Of a DNA stretch of 64,000 nt, positions 1 through 12,240 are shown one piece after another. The translations under genes and the position numbers were made by a program. The stretch is taken from positions 124,001 through 188,000 of the forward strand of contig JAOVVO010000029.1 of the NCBI GenBank assembly GCA_028564675.1. The letters run 5' to 3'. The notes below the pieces were generated by a model. The model was not told the origin of the DNA. It made no database searches and saw only the letters and a program-made list of their open reading frames with translations. How positions within the stretch are numbered: position 1 is the first letter of the stretch; every line of letters starts with the position of its first letter. The DNA is from Onchocerca lupi. Taxonomy: Eukaryota > Nematoda > Chromadorea > Rhabditida > Onchocercidae.

Positions 1-634
1 TTTCTTCTTCAATGAAAGATTTGTACTATCATTTTAAAACTTAATCGTAATCTATAGAAATTTAGATTATCATCCTAATTTGGCCAAAATTCACCGAATA
101 TTATCCTAATTTGGCCATTGAAATTCATCGACGACATTTTCGATATTTCATATAAATCCTTTGCAACTTAGCCAGTAGGATGTGAACGTTGTGAAGGTTT
201 TAATTACGGGATATTCTGAGCTTCTTTCGATTCTAACCATTCGATAATTTATTGGTACAGTACCTCAGGCAGTATTAATGACTAGGTGTATTACGATGGA
301 TTTGAAATGGAAAGCTTAATATGTTAAAAAAAAAGAAAAAAATTGCAGATATTTCCGAACTTAAATTTTAATTCATAGCAGTCGAGTTATTTAGTGTAAT
401 ATGAATGGATGTAGAATTGTACAGTCAATTCAAATTTTCTAATTCTTTAAAGAAATTTTTTTTTCAAATTAAAATTTTAATTCATAACAGTTGGATAATT
501 CAGAGTAATATGAATGGACTTCAAGCTTTCTTACTCTTCAAACAAATTTCTTCAATTTTGATTAATTTTCATTCGCCTCTTATGTAATTTTTATAAAATT
601 TTATTTTGTTTTATTTGTTAAATTCTAATTTTAG
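1..634. other. Upstream intron of PIG-C with two short direct repeats
   Basis: I found no coding exon here. It is most likely the intron before the first visible PIG-C exon, since that exon opens at a phase-1 acceptor at 633-634. Two short direct repeats are visible. A 15-base motif, ATCCTAATTTGGCCA, occurs near 72 and 102. A degenerate unit of about 48 bases starting AAATTTTAATTCATA occurs near 363 and 472. The missing first ~50 residues of PIG-C could not be matched in any frame of this stretch. Confidence 0.5.
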
Positions 635-2007
635 TAACCGTAGTGGAATATTCATTTATGGAAGCAGTATGTGGTGCTAGTCTTGTTATGCTTCACTCCA
701 ATGCTATTATATTTTATTATTTGGTATTTGATTCCATCAACACCAGTTCCATAAGTTCCGTTCAGCATTTTTCTTTGATATTTGCTATTGCCTTGGTTTT
801 ATATACTGTCTACTTATATATGATCAGACCGAGAAATCTTCAAGATCATTTCTACACTCTCATCACACTTCTTGGTTTTGGTTATGTGTTAACACCTGTT
901 ATTAGGTTTGTTCTATTATAATTTTTGAAATTTAATCACAATTTTAAATACCATCGGGAGTTGTTCCTAATAGTTTTAATTCTGTATCGGCATGGAGTGA
1001 TTTGCATTAATTGTTTCATTTCTCTTCGGATTTAAAAGTTTTGGTTTATGCAGAATAAAGAGGTGGAAATAAAAGTTTGATTTTCAAGAAAAAAAAACTT
1101 TTTTTTCTTTTTTTGAGAACATTGACGGATACAATTAGTACGGATACCATATATGCTATGTCTTTCATGCTGTTTCTTACGAGCTTTATTTTTCATGATT
1201 ACGCAATGGTTGCGCCGTTGTAAGTTATGTTCTATTTTTTCTTCCGTAATCAAATATTTGAAAAAAGAAGTAAATAATTGAAAAAAGAAGTAACTGAGGA
1301 AATAAAAATAGAGCTGAACGAGATGTCTCTATAATAGTAAAGCAATAAAGTTATCATTTACTTTCTTTTAGATCTTTTCATAAGTAAATTCATGAATAAA
1401 TTTGACACAAACACTCTCTTATTACTAGTGTTCTAAGTTGTAAAAATTAAAGTAAATCCAAAATTTATTGGAAAAGATGGATAATTTTTGCAGGGTTTCA
1501 ACGGTATTATCAGTTAATCTTTCTTTAGCAGCATCAGTTTGTTTGGTTTCACGGGTACCATCGAACGAGTCTGCATTTGGTCTTCTGGCTCTTTCTATGC
1601 TTCTTTTCTCATATTGGCCACAAATGCGTAATTTATTGTACAGAAAATGGCCAAAATCATCCTTAATTCTGATCATCTTCTCTTCTTCTCTTCTTTTCAC
1701 TGCCCTCTACGAGCTTTCTCATTCACTGAGTGTTCTATATATACTTGTAGTTGCATTTGTTGTCCTATTTTGTCCATCGATCTTGATGATAATGCAACCT
1801 TGGAAAAGGTATGACCAGAGTTTTAAGTTTTATTTACCAAAAATTTATTAAAATTTAGAATTTAAAAGTTCTTCGATTCTTACTAATGTATGCTAACGAA
1901 AATTTTTATTAAATTTGAAAAAGATTTCAACATTTCATTAATTCTAGCTATGTTTCAGTACGAAACATGGACCGTGGGATGAAGCAACAGCAACTTTCGA
2001 GCGATGA
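635..2007 (+). CDS. PIGC: PIG-C (GPI2), GPI-GlcNAc transferase subunit, 3' part
   Basis: PIG-C is a multi-pass ER membrane subunit of the complex that adds GlcNAc to phosphatidylinositol, the first step of GPI-anchor synthesis. Exons are 635-905, 1118-1219, 1494-1808 and 1959-2007. Their phases join without a stop: AG/A, TT/G, AG/T. The model covers about 244 residues against 297 in the human protein. Matching blocks are TLTDTISTDTIYAMS in the second exon (human TLTESVSTDTIYAMS), SVCLVSRVPS in the third, and the C-terminal KHGPWDEA (human IHGPWDEA) in the last. Several hydrophobic segments agree with a membrane protein. The N-terminal ~50 residues are missing, so the gene starts upstream of the window. 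The poly-T just before exon 1118 and the short last exon would be easy for an automatic annotator to miss. Confidence 0.9.
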
Positions 2008-3992
2008 CATTCTGTTGCCAAAATTATTTAACTCTAATACTTTTACTTCGAAAAATCGATGCAGTAACCTTTCTCTTTCATCCATTCATATAAATAATAT
2101 TAAGGTGATGAACTATTTCTATACTTTCTATTAATGTAGTTTTTTTTTTTTTTTTTTTTTTTTTTCATTTATTCGTCATTTCGGGTCATTAAAATCATTG
2201 AATTACTATTTTTTTACGCATTGTACACTTATTTGTTTAAAAGGTAGTTCATTTGTAAAATAGATGTTTTTCAAACTATCACTGCTGTTATTATTTATTG
2301 GATTGGATTTGAAGTACCAATTTCATTCGAATACTAAAATAGTCTCAATATAACATTATTTACGGAAAAATGTTTTTTCTCAAACATTTTGTTGACATTT
2401 CATATTTATAGCCAAATTCCCTTGTTTTATATTGAATAGAAATGGCACATCAAAAATTTTGTGAGGTTTTTAAAACTGAATATCTCGATTTTAAAAAATT
2501 TCAGCTTCAAACTAGCATTGTTTTAATTCCGAGCTTAAATTACAAAACACTTCCATTTGTTATATTTCCTTTTGAAATTTACTTCCAATGAACAGTTAAA
2601 TTCTAGTAAATTGTTGATTTCAATTTCTAATTTTCGATGGATGAGATGAAATGATAAACGCATTTCTCGGTTTTGATTTAGCTGCCAATTCGGTTTCTAT
2701 TTGTTCACTTGTTTATTGTTTATATGACAAATGGAATAAATAATCTGGATGATCTCTAAATGAATGGTTCTTTTTTTCAACGAAATTAATATTCAATGAA
2801 TTAATATTATTTTCATTGAAAAAAGAGTCCTTGAAAAATGAATTTAACTCAACATTTCGTTCATTCTACAACTAACTCTGTTTACCGAAAATGACCACTC
2901 GAACTACACATTCAATGTCTACGTTTCATTCAAGCAAGTAAGACATCATACTAATTGAAAATTTGAGAATAGGTTGAAGACATTTCGTCCCACAATTCTA
3001 GTAAATTGTTATTTTGACTGATCTGTAATCATTCGCTTTGCCGAATATAATGAGGAAATTTTTACGTGGAAATTCGCAATGAATTTTTTTTTTTTTTTTT
3101 TTTGCTTAGTTTTGAAATAAAAAAATCGACACTTTGTAATGTTACTTATTCTACCATTCATTGTATTTTCATTTTTCGCGTAAATAATTTCTGAGAAAAT
3201 ACGTCAATGGAAGCAGATAGATTCATAAATCAGATTTCATTTCAATTAATGGAAGTTTGATCTCTCAAAAATAACCATCACTGAACTACATCAAGAATTT
3301 GATATAGATTAATATTTCTTACCTGATTTCGTTGAATTCCTTTTAATAACATAAGAATCTGGTAGTTTAAATCACTTGAAAAAAAACTTTTACTTTGAAC
3401 GAAATTTGATTCGATTGATGAACTTTCTAAATTATTAGCTAAAAAATTATGGACAATTGAGATAATTTTTCAGAACCTTTACAGAATTTAATTAATTCTT
3501 AAAATTCAGTTAACTCATTTTAAAGATTTTATAGTATAGATTGAAATTTCGACTAAATTTCAACTATTAAAGAAGGAAGACTTCTATTTAAAAATTGATA
3601 ATTTATTAATTGATATATTAACAATATCATGAAATCTGCATTTACATTATTCTGTATAATGAAGGATTCTTTAGCAAATAAATGAAGGGAGATTATTAGA
3701 GAAATTTTAAAAATTGGTTTGGGAAGAGATAGCAATCTAGGTTGTCAAAAAACTTGAAAATTTATGAAGAGATGAAGAGAAATTGTCTTCTAATATGGGA
3801 ACATGAAGAAGACGAATAAACTGTAAACAATGTAAAAAATACAAATTGTAAATAAAATATGAAAAATTGTATCAGAAAATACAAAAGAATTACGAAAAAA
3901 TCGAAAATTTTATTTTCCATCATCACATCATAAATTAATTTTGTATAATTCGTTATCCCTCATTTCATTACTGATAATATATTAGTTTGTTT

Positions 3993-4043
<51 letters not shown>

Positions 4044-4629
4044 AATATGACGATTGGAATATACTTTTTTGGTACGTTAATAAAAATTTTAAACAGATCA
4101 TGAAAATGTCAAAAGATTCAAATGAAAAATTTTATGCATTAATGACAGCTGTCCAATTTCTAATAAATAACGTCATCAAATGTTTATTAATGCTTCTGAA
4201 TTTCTCAATTTGGATACAATTATATCTGTTAAGTGAATAACTTTCACAATTTTCAGCATTTCTAACTTAAAGATTAAAAAAAGTGCAATATGAGAAATTC
4301 GTAAAATCTAAAAAATTTTTAAAATGTAAACATTATTCCAAAAATTGATGTTTCAAACAAATCGTCAATAACAAACGTTTTGTTAGCAAATTTAGCATCA
4401 AAAATATGTCAGATAAGATTATTTACACTTTTATTCTTAAAGTGATGTGATTCATTTTAACCAAATATCATGTCCTCAAGATATGACAACTTTGTTTTTA
4501 AGCTCATATAAAACTTTTTAGAGTAATTTTTTGCATTTCTAACTTTTTTTTTTCAAAAAAAAAAAATTGCCCGGAAGATTATATGAGAATAATAAAATAC
4601 AAAATTAAATAAATTTCCAAAAATTGAAA
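2008..4629. other. Non-coding stretch with long T homopolymers
   Basis: No convincing exon on either strand. It holds the 3' flank of PIG-C and very AT-rich sequence with T runs near 2141-2165 and 3087-3103, and an uninterrupted run of about 49 T at 3994-4042, the longest in the window. Short open frames here have no coding character. Confidence 0.6.
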
Positions 4630-5035
4630 TTTCGATTAACCGTAAAATAGGATAACCATTCGTCTTTCTCCCTGACTTTAACTATACCAATAAAAATTTT
4701 TATTGATTTTATCTCAATTTAATCAACAATTTCGAATCATCCCAATTTTCACATACCTTTTCTTTTCTTCCACTCTAATTATTCCGATAAATTAGGTTTA
4801 AATAAATGATTTCAGTTTGAAAATATATGTAATTCGAATCATTCCAATTATTAAATCGTATTCCTTTCTTCCACTTTAACTATTCCGATTAAAATTTATA
4901 TTAAATTATTCTAGTTTAATCAGAAATTTTCGAATTATTTTAATTTTTAAATCTTTTTTCTTTCATTCATTCTAATTATTCCGATAATGAAAATATCTAT
5001 GCAATTCTAATCAAATCAATTTTTAATTAAAAATC
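4630..5035. repeat. Degenerate tandem repeat, ~100-bp period, four copies
   Basis: A motif of the type CTTCCACTYTAAYTATTCCGA recurs at about 4672, 4771, 4871 and 4971, almost exactly every 100 bases. The flanking parts of each unit also correspond: a TTTAATC segment, then AATTTTCGAATYATTYYAATT. The copies are strongly diverged, so this is an old tandem array. A poly-A and (GA)n tract follows at 5050-5087. Confidence 0.6.
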
Positions 5036-5049
5036 CTCTTCAATTGGTT

Positions 5050-5087
5050 AAAAAAAAAAAAAAAAAAAGAGAGAGAGAGAGAGAGGG
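5050..5087. repeat. Poly-A followed by (GA)n microsatellite
   Basis: A run of about 19 A is followed directly by alternating GA dinucleotides and a short GGGG. It sits at the end of the 100-bp-period array. Simple sequence only. Confidence 0.8.
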
Positions 5088-8000
5088 GTCATTTTGATGT
5101 TGGTAAAATCAAAATTAAAAATAAATGAAAATTCGATTTTTCGATTGCAATTTAGCAATTGACTTTGCAAGCATTGGCTTATATGCAAATATCAATTACA
5201 CAACGAAGTGTATGGGTGGGTGTATAGATTTGTGTGCCCAACATTGTGTTTATTTTGCAAAAGGATAATTTCGGTGGTTCCTTGGCATTAATCTCGAAGA
5301 AATACAATTATCATCATTCTCGACCACATCGACGAGTCATGTTCTATTCATTCATCGATTTACAATTTCAAACTAACAAAGCGGAGCTCGAATTATTTCA
5401 TTTCTCCTTTTAATATTGTATCAAAATTAACAAAGATGCCAACAATTTGCTATCATCAAAAGAATTTGTTGCGTTTTCTTTTTTTTCTGAATTTTTTGAA
5501 AAATAGAAATTATTTCTTTTCCTTCAATAATTTCAATATATTTTTTAAATTTTAGTTAATTTTTTTTTCTTCTGTAAAATTTCAAATTTAATATTTAGAA
5601 ATCATGACTATTTTTAGCATATTTAATTTGAATTGAATCATATTCATCATTTTGGCAGGAGAAAAGAATTATTACAGTCGTTTTTTACTTATAAAAAATT
5701 TTTTTAACAATACTGCATATTGAAAGATTAAGTGTAAGTGCTTTTGATACTTGAGATCGTGATATATTCCATTATATTTTGTTTTAATCATTTTTATATT
5801 AATCAATTTCCGAAATTTAGTTTTTCTTTACTTCTTTATTTCATTGTAATTTCACAAATTTTTCAGCTTGATATCAGGATAATGAGTTAATTTTGAAATA
5901 CTGATAATTAAGATTCCGATGATATTTGGATTATCGATAATTCATCAGGCGGATTAATTGCAATAACTTAACATTTATCATTCCAAAATCTTTTTAATAA
6001 GGCTCATATCAGAAGTTGAAATCATTTGCATCTATAAATACACCTCAAAATAAACCTATTGAGATTTACCTTCGTTTAGGATAGTATTTAGCTTTTCAAA
6101 AAATTGATTTTTGACGTAGTATACGCCCAAAATTCATATCTATCGTACCTGCGTGATCATGATTTTCCAGAATTTCTATTCCATTGTTGATTAGATTGTA
6201 ATTTTTAGAGAAAAAAAAAAACTTCAAAAATCTTGTTAAATACAGCAATCGTTTTTCATATTCATGAAAAAGAGCATACCATTGCATTTCATATAACAAT
6301 TTGAAGAGATTTAAATTTTAAAAATTTTCATTTCACAGATTTAATTATTATTTCTTCATGGAAAAGTACTGGAAAACCAAAGATTATGTAGGAAAGAATC
6401 ATTTTATCCTAGATAGATCAACAATGATTAGAAAGAATTTACAATCGGAAAAAATGATAGGGATTATCGGACAAACAAAACTGATATCATTGATCATCAG
6501 TTCGATTCATCTGATCCCTCATCTATTCGAAAATGCAGGAAGCCTTTTTGACATTCATCTTTTCCTATTTTTCCCAAATTGCATAATTCAATTTGCATTT
6601 CGCTGACATATATGCCTAATTTATTGCGTAATCAAACCTTTTTTTGAGGAAAAAAACCTATCCGCAAAAAGGAAACTATCCCATCTAATGGTAATGGCAT
6701 TTTTATGCATGCAAAAAAGCATGCAAGAAGAAAAAAAAAAAGCAAATTTATGTTGATTAGGACTGAAGAAGGAATTTTTTTTTTTTTTTTTTTGTTGTTG
6801 AAAGAATAGTAGTAATAGTTAGCAGTAATGGATTTTGGTTACAATTTTTAAGATCTTCTGAAAAGGAATTAATCAGTCTTCTGTCTATGTTCGAAAAGCA
6901 ATCCGATAATTCCTGAAATGATATTGGCTTGCTTTTTTTCTTTTTCTTTTTTTTTTTTTTTGTCTTTTTTCAAATAAAAAATGTAACTCATTTAAACGAA
7001 CAGGAAGAACAAGAATGCAAATGAGGAATTAAAGGCTTCAATTTTCTTTGCATTCATTTGTTCATTTCAAATGACATTATTCTTTTCACTGATAATACGG
7101 TCTAATTTGTTCCTCAATTTTAACTAGTCGCTCTTTCATCCCAAGTAACAAACTTCTGGCTCAAATCTTACACTTGGCCATTTTGATATTTTGAAAGCCA
7201 GAAATAAATCAAAAAATTATTCTGCGGCAAAGTAATAGCAACAATAGCAATAGTTTTAGCAACATACTATATGGCAATATCCTGGATTTTCGGATAGCCC
7301 ATTGGGATTTCGTTCCATAGTTTATATCATCCATCTGAAATGAGCTTAGTTTTGAAGCCCATGGCAAGATAAGAGGAGTATCCTTGGCAATTCAGGGCCC
7401 TGATCATCAAGCTGCATTTTGTCTTTTTGCTTTTGAATATTTATGCATTCACTAGGCTTGAATAAGGCTCAAAATCTATTGACCATCACTGGCCTGGCAA
7501 GTCTCGAATTGTGATTAGCTGCTTGCTAGATATGGAAGAAAGGCCAATGATGACACGCACAAATGACAACATCAAAGGATGGAATTAGGCCATATCTTCC
7601 AAATATAATATACATTTCATGTCGTAAATTGCATGAGAAGCACTTAATTTACTTAATTTCATTCATTTTACAACCTTCTTGATCATTCCTGTTAACAAGC
7701 ATCCAAATTATATTATTATATTCGCTTTTCCATCTTCGTAAACAATATCTAATTCCACTTGGCCAAGCTTTTTTCAATTATTCATATCTTCCAGTATTAC
7801 TGTTGTATCATCCTTCAGCATTTTAACAATTCCAGTTAATTTGCTTATAACAGATCATTCATGAACAAAGCTTCTTTTTAATTAACATAAGAATCTTTGA
7901 TGAAATGAAATGCTGAGAGAAACAAGCATTTGTTAGATCTAAAATTAAAAAAAAAAAGAAAGAGCAATTCGTATATTACTTAATAACAAAAAATTTAAAA

Positions 8001-11000
8001 GAAAAACAATTCGTATATTAATTAATTATAAAAGTAAAAAGTTTCTTTGTTGCTTTCAGTATGATATTCAGATATTGAATTATCGATAATTAAGAGAAAA
8101 ATTTTAATGAGAATAAATTATATAGTTATATATGGTGGAAGATTCGGTAATCTCAAAAGGCAAATAAATCATCATAGATTAAATGAAATTAATTTAAAAC
8201 AAATAAGAGATTCATCACTATGATTATTTTGACATGTGGGAATTAAGCAGAAATGACTAATACATGAATCGAATCAAATCAGATGTCTTTGCAAATTTCA
8301 AATTTTTATACTTGAAATAGTATTCATTTCGAAGTGTTTTTTGGAATATGGAAATTTCGCTATAAATAAAATTTAAAGCAAAATTAAACTTTATTCCTTT
8401 TCATATCAAACAAATACGAAGACAACAAGTTATTTTTGGATAAACAAATTGTTGCACATAAATTGTGTGTCAACTCTTGCATTTTATATAAAAAATTTGT
8501 TAAAGGACAAAACAAACCAACTATTGCTATGATTTGTTTGCAAAAAATTCTTTCAGATATAATTCTGAGAATGTTTTGTTCAGTAACCAAAGTTTGAATT
8601 TAAACTTCAAATCCAGAATACAAAGATACTGAAACTATTAGTTATTTAAGGATATTCAAATGAGCAAACTTCTATATTTTGTTTCAAACTTTTCTGCTTC
8701 GAAATATTGGAGTGAAAATTTAATTAATAAATTTAATTTTTGTTCTGAAATTTAGATGTTAAATTTAATCTTTTTTAAGTTAAGGTCATTTCATAACAGG
8801 AAACAAACATATAATGCATGAAAAAAAAAAAAAAAAAAATTATTTCTACGATGTAGAAGTGCAATGTAAGTTTGTTACGGTAATTCAAACTAACTTCTAT
8901 GTTTGCACTTCTGAATCATTCTAACTTCCATATTCACACTTCTGAGTCATTCACTTTTCGTCATATTCTTAGTTTCAGAGAAAAGTCAGAAAATGTAAGG
9001 AAAATTGCACCATTCCATTGTTCCCAGAGGGAAATTTCAGCTGAATAATTTCAAATTTTGTTCAATAAAATTGAAACTAGAAAAGAAAACTTCTTCGAAA
9101 ATAGACACTCACAAACCAGTATCATAGAATTCTCACAAAAAAAAAAAAAAGAAAAAAATTCACTTTGATCAAAAAAACAACTTTTGAGAAGAAAAAATTG
9201 TTCGTAAAAAGAAAATTCAAATCATTAATCTCTAGGAAATCATTAAATTTATCTTTGTTAGATCAATTGAAGAAAAAAAAATTTTTTTTTTAAAAAATTT
9301 AATGGAAAAATTTCAAAATCTACAGTGAAACAAGAAACTGAAGCAATTGAGATAAAAAGTGAAATTAGCTGATTGATTATGATCTAGACCGCAAATTTCG
9401 AATGAATTAATAATTAATTAGTGAATTAATGAATCACTAATGAACTAGTGAATGCATATATCCGTTCAATTTTTGCATAACAATTTTTGTAAAACTTGCT
9501 ATGTTAATTTTAAAACTTTTAGCAATTATTTTATTAGCATTCATTTTACCTTTTTAGAAAAGATAATAAAATTTGATGTGCCTAAATATGCAGAAAAGTA
9601 ATTTAATATAATTTAATTAAAATTCTGATATCCTAGTTCATCCGGTAATTTCTATTTTCCCTTTCTATAAGAAAAATATTCTTAAAGTAAAGAAAAGTTC
9701 TTTTTTCTTCGAATCGAGCAAAATGAAATATTTACCAAAAATTGTCGTCGTAAAAATGGCGATATTTTTACTCGGAAGTTATAATTTTGATCGTTAAAAT
9801 AGCTATAATTTTTTGTTCGTACTAATATTGCATCGTATATCATCCAATGAATGATGTGATGACCTTCGAGAATGAATAAAAATTTTAATTCGAAAGCAAA
9901 AAAGTGATGTATTCATGCTATTTTATGCAGATTGTTTTAAAAATTACGCTATAATTGTCATTTGGCGACTATCGACTTGTTTCATCAATTCTTTTTTCTT
10001 GTTTTCCTCATCTCATTTAATTTCATTCCCTTTTTCTAAAATCGGCCATATTTTTAAAGAAGTTATCATCATCCAGAAAGACGACTGTCTCATTTTCCGA
10101 AAATGCTTTTCTTTTTTTTCTTTCAAAATTTCAAACATTTTGCTTCTCTTTTCAAAGTTTCTTTTTCTTCTCATAATTTTTATTTGTAATGATGAAAGTT
10201 CAAGAGGTCAAAAATAATAAAACTGAGAGGAAGCTGTCATCATATGAATAGCTCTATTGTAACATTGAATTAAATTATTAAGAGTTTTAAAAGATAAAAG
10301 ACATTTAAAAAAAGAAGAAAAAAAAAAAGGATGAAACATGTTCATTGATTAACGGAACAATCTTCATAGGATTAAACACGATTATTAGAGAACATTCAAG
10401 CAAATTGATCGCTGGGTTATTCTTTTCTTTGTCGCTATAATTTGGAAAGGGCTTGCGCATCTTTACGCTCTTATATAGATATCTTGTATATACACGTCCG
10501 TGTATGTGTTTACGTGCACGTATGTCCATTTATGTGTCTTTGTATGAATATGTTTAATCACTTCTAAACGTTTAATCATTTTCTGTTTTACATCTCTGCC
10601 GACTGGCATACAAACAAACAAATACGTATGAGTCAGCTGCGATACATTCATTTCGGCAAAATTTTAATGGCAATTAATTTTCTGACTGGGAATGGATGAT
10701 GAAATTAGGCTGTAAAGAAGAACATGGAATAATGTTGTTTTTATTATTTCTTTCTTTTGATTATTATTTCAACTTTTCAGGAATAACGTAGAAATAATAT
10801 TTGACGTGAATTTGTTACAAATATTACGTCAAGCAAAAATTTGTTACAAATAACACGCCATCTATTTTCATATCAAATTTAACCTTATAATTACAGTTAG
10901 TAAATTTAAATTAGTTTAAATTAATCTCTAAGCTTTGGAATCATATAGTCAATATGATTGATTCTATATAATTTGGCTAGATGAAATCTTTGAATCCAAT

Positions 11001-11125
11001 CTTTTCAAAAAATAAATAAACTAAACAAAATCAAGAAATAGCTATTTCATACCAATTTGTCGTTTTTAGTTAACAATATGAGTGACCTATCACTATGTGC
11101 GTGTTTGCGTTATACGTTTAATCTT
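5088..11125. other. Non-coding AT-rich stretch
   Basis: I see no supported gene. The open frames present (for example 6358-6606 and 9915-10217) are AT-biased, lack splice-linked partners and match no family I know. A somewhat more GC-rich patch at about 7250-7600 and a TG/CG-rich patch at 10495-10650 (several ACGTG and GTATG motifs) stand out from the background and could be regulatory, but nothing in them is diagnostic. If the next gene downstream (mbl-1) has distant 5' exons, this would be its upstream or intronic DNA. Confidence 0.4.
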
Positions 11126-11515
11126 TTTCTATTTATATGTTCGCCATACATACGTGCCAAATCTTACTTATATGTATGGCGTACGTGGGTCATCAAATCG
11201 GCTTATTTTCGCTTTTCTCTCAGACCGATTATTTTAGAAATAATACAGTCGGAGGAAAGCGGAGGAAAAATTTAGAAACCGGCGGTATGTTCGCCATATA
11301 TACGTGCCAAATCTTACGTATGCATGATATACGTATGTTACGAAATCGAAAATAAACATTTCTTTCAAACTAATCATATCTGTTTTCGTTCATCTGGAAA
11401 CAGTTGAACGGTTTTCTATTTATATGTTCGCCATATATACGTACCAAATCTTACGTATGTTTGGCGTATGTACGTTGTCAAATCGGTTCATTTTTCTCTC
11501 AGACCAATTACATCT
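11126..11515. repeat. Three dispersed copies of a palindromic repeat unit
   Basis: A unit starting TATGTTCGCCATAYATACGT and continuing with CCAAATCTTACNTATG occurs at about 11133, 11287 and 11423. Two of the units can fold on themselves. In the first, CGCCATACATA pairs perfectly with TATGTATGGCG. In the third, CGCCATATATACGTA pairs with TACGTATGTTTGGCG at 13 of 15 positions. Copies one and three also share a trailing TCTCTCAGACCRATTA block. The middle copy is truncated. Confidence 0.7.
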
Positions 11516-11986
11516 GTTACTTTATTACTTTAATAATAGAACGTGGTCGAGAAAGAGGGGGATCGGTCGGAGGAGAAATTAGAAACCGGAAGAGTAAAAA
11601 CTGCGGAGAGAACGGTGCAGGAGGTGCCGAATCGAGAGGTGTAGTGTTGTGAATGGACTATACATAACCGGATGGATGAAAAGATGGATGGTTGGTTGGT
11701 TGGTTGGTTGGATGGATCAACACCGCCACCATCGCCGTCGCCGATCTCTAATCATTCGTCAATTTGCTTGGCTTCGTGTTCTTTCTTAAAACTGTTAAAA
11801 ATGCTTCAACGTTTTGATACATCGACCGACCGGCCATCCGCTTGTTCCCATCGCTATCGCAATTTCTTTCCTTCTAACATTTTTCATTTATTTTTTGTTT
11901 TGTTGCTTTCTGCTTTTTGTTTATATAATATTAGGAATTAAGAGATTAAGTAGTCTCTTTACTGGATTTCATATGATCATTTCCTT
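11516..11986. other. GC-richer segment with TTGG tandem motif, possible regulatory DNA
   Basis: The segment 11530-11760 is clearly richer in G and C than its surroundings. It includes purine-rich stretches, a (GGTT)n run at 11691-11711 and a CCGCCACCATCGCCGTCGCC stretch. Overlapping open frames exist (for example 11672-11941), but their translations are low-complexity and unlike real proteins. It could be a distal promoter or enhancer, but there is no direct evidence. Confidence 0.3.
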
Positions 11987-12240
11987 CAGATGCGTCATTT
12001 AATCGTAACAAAATCGGTTGTCATCTTCTCCTTCAGATGCGTCATTTAATTGTAACAAAATCGGTTTTCATCGTTTCATTCAGATGCGTCACGTATTCGT
12101 AAGAAAATCGGTTGTCATCTTCTCCTTCAGATGCGTCATTTAATTGTAACAAAATCGGTTTTCATCGTTTCATTCAGATGCGTCACGTATTCGTAAGAAA
12201 ATCGGTTGTTATCATTTCCTTCAGATGCGTCATTCATACG
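11987..12240. repeat. 47-bp tandem repeat, six copies, with TGCGTCA core
   Basis: The motif CAGATGCGTCA occurs at 11987, 12034, 12081, 12128, 12175 and 12222, exactly 47 bases apart each time. Each unit continues with a variant of TTTAATYGTAACAAAATCGG and a TCATC/TTCC tail. Copies alternate between two sequence types from the second copy on (copies 2 and 4 match, copies 3 and 5 match). This shows a 94-bp higher-order unit that was itself duplicated. The sixth copy is cut short. Confidence 0.95.

Noticed and set aside
11672..11941. 89-codon frame with a WLVGWLDGSTPPPSPSP start
   Set aside because: It comes from GGTT and CCG/TCG simple sequence; no splice partner or homologue.
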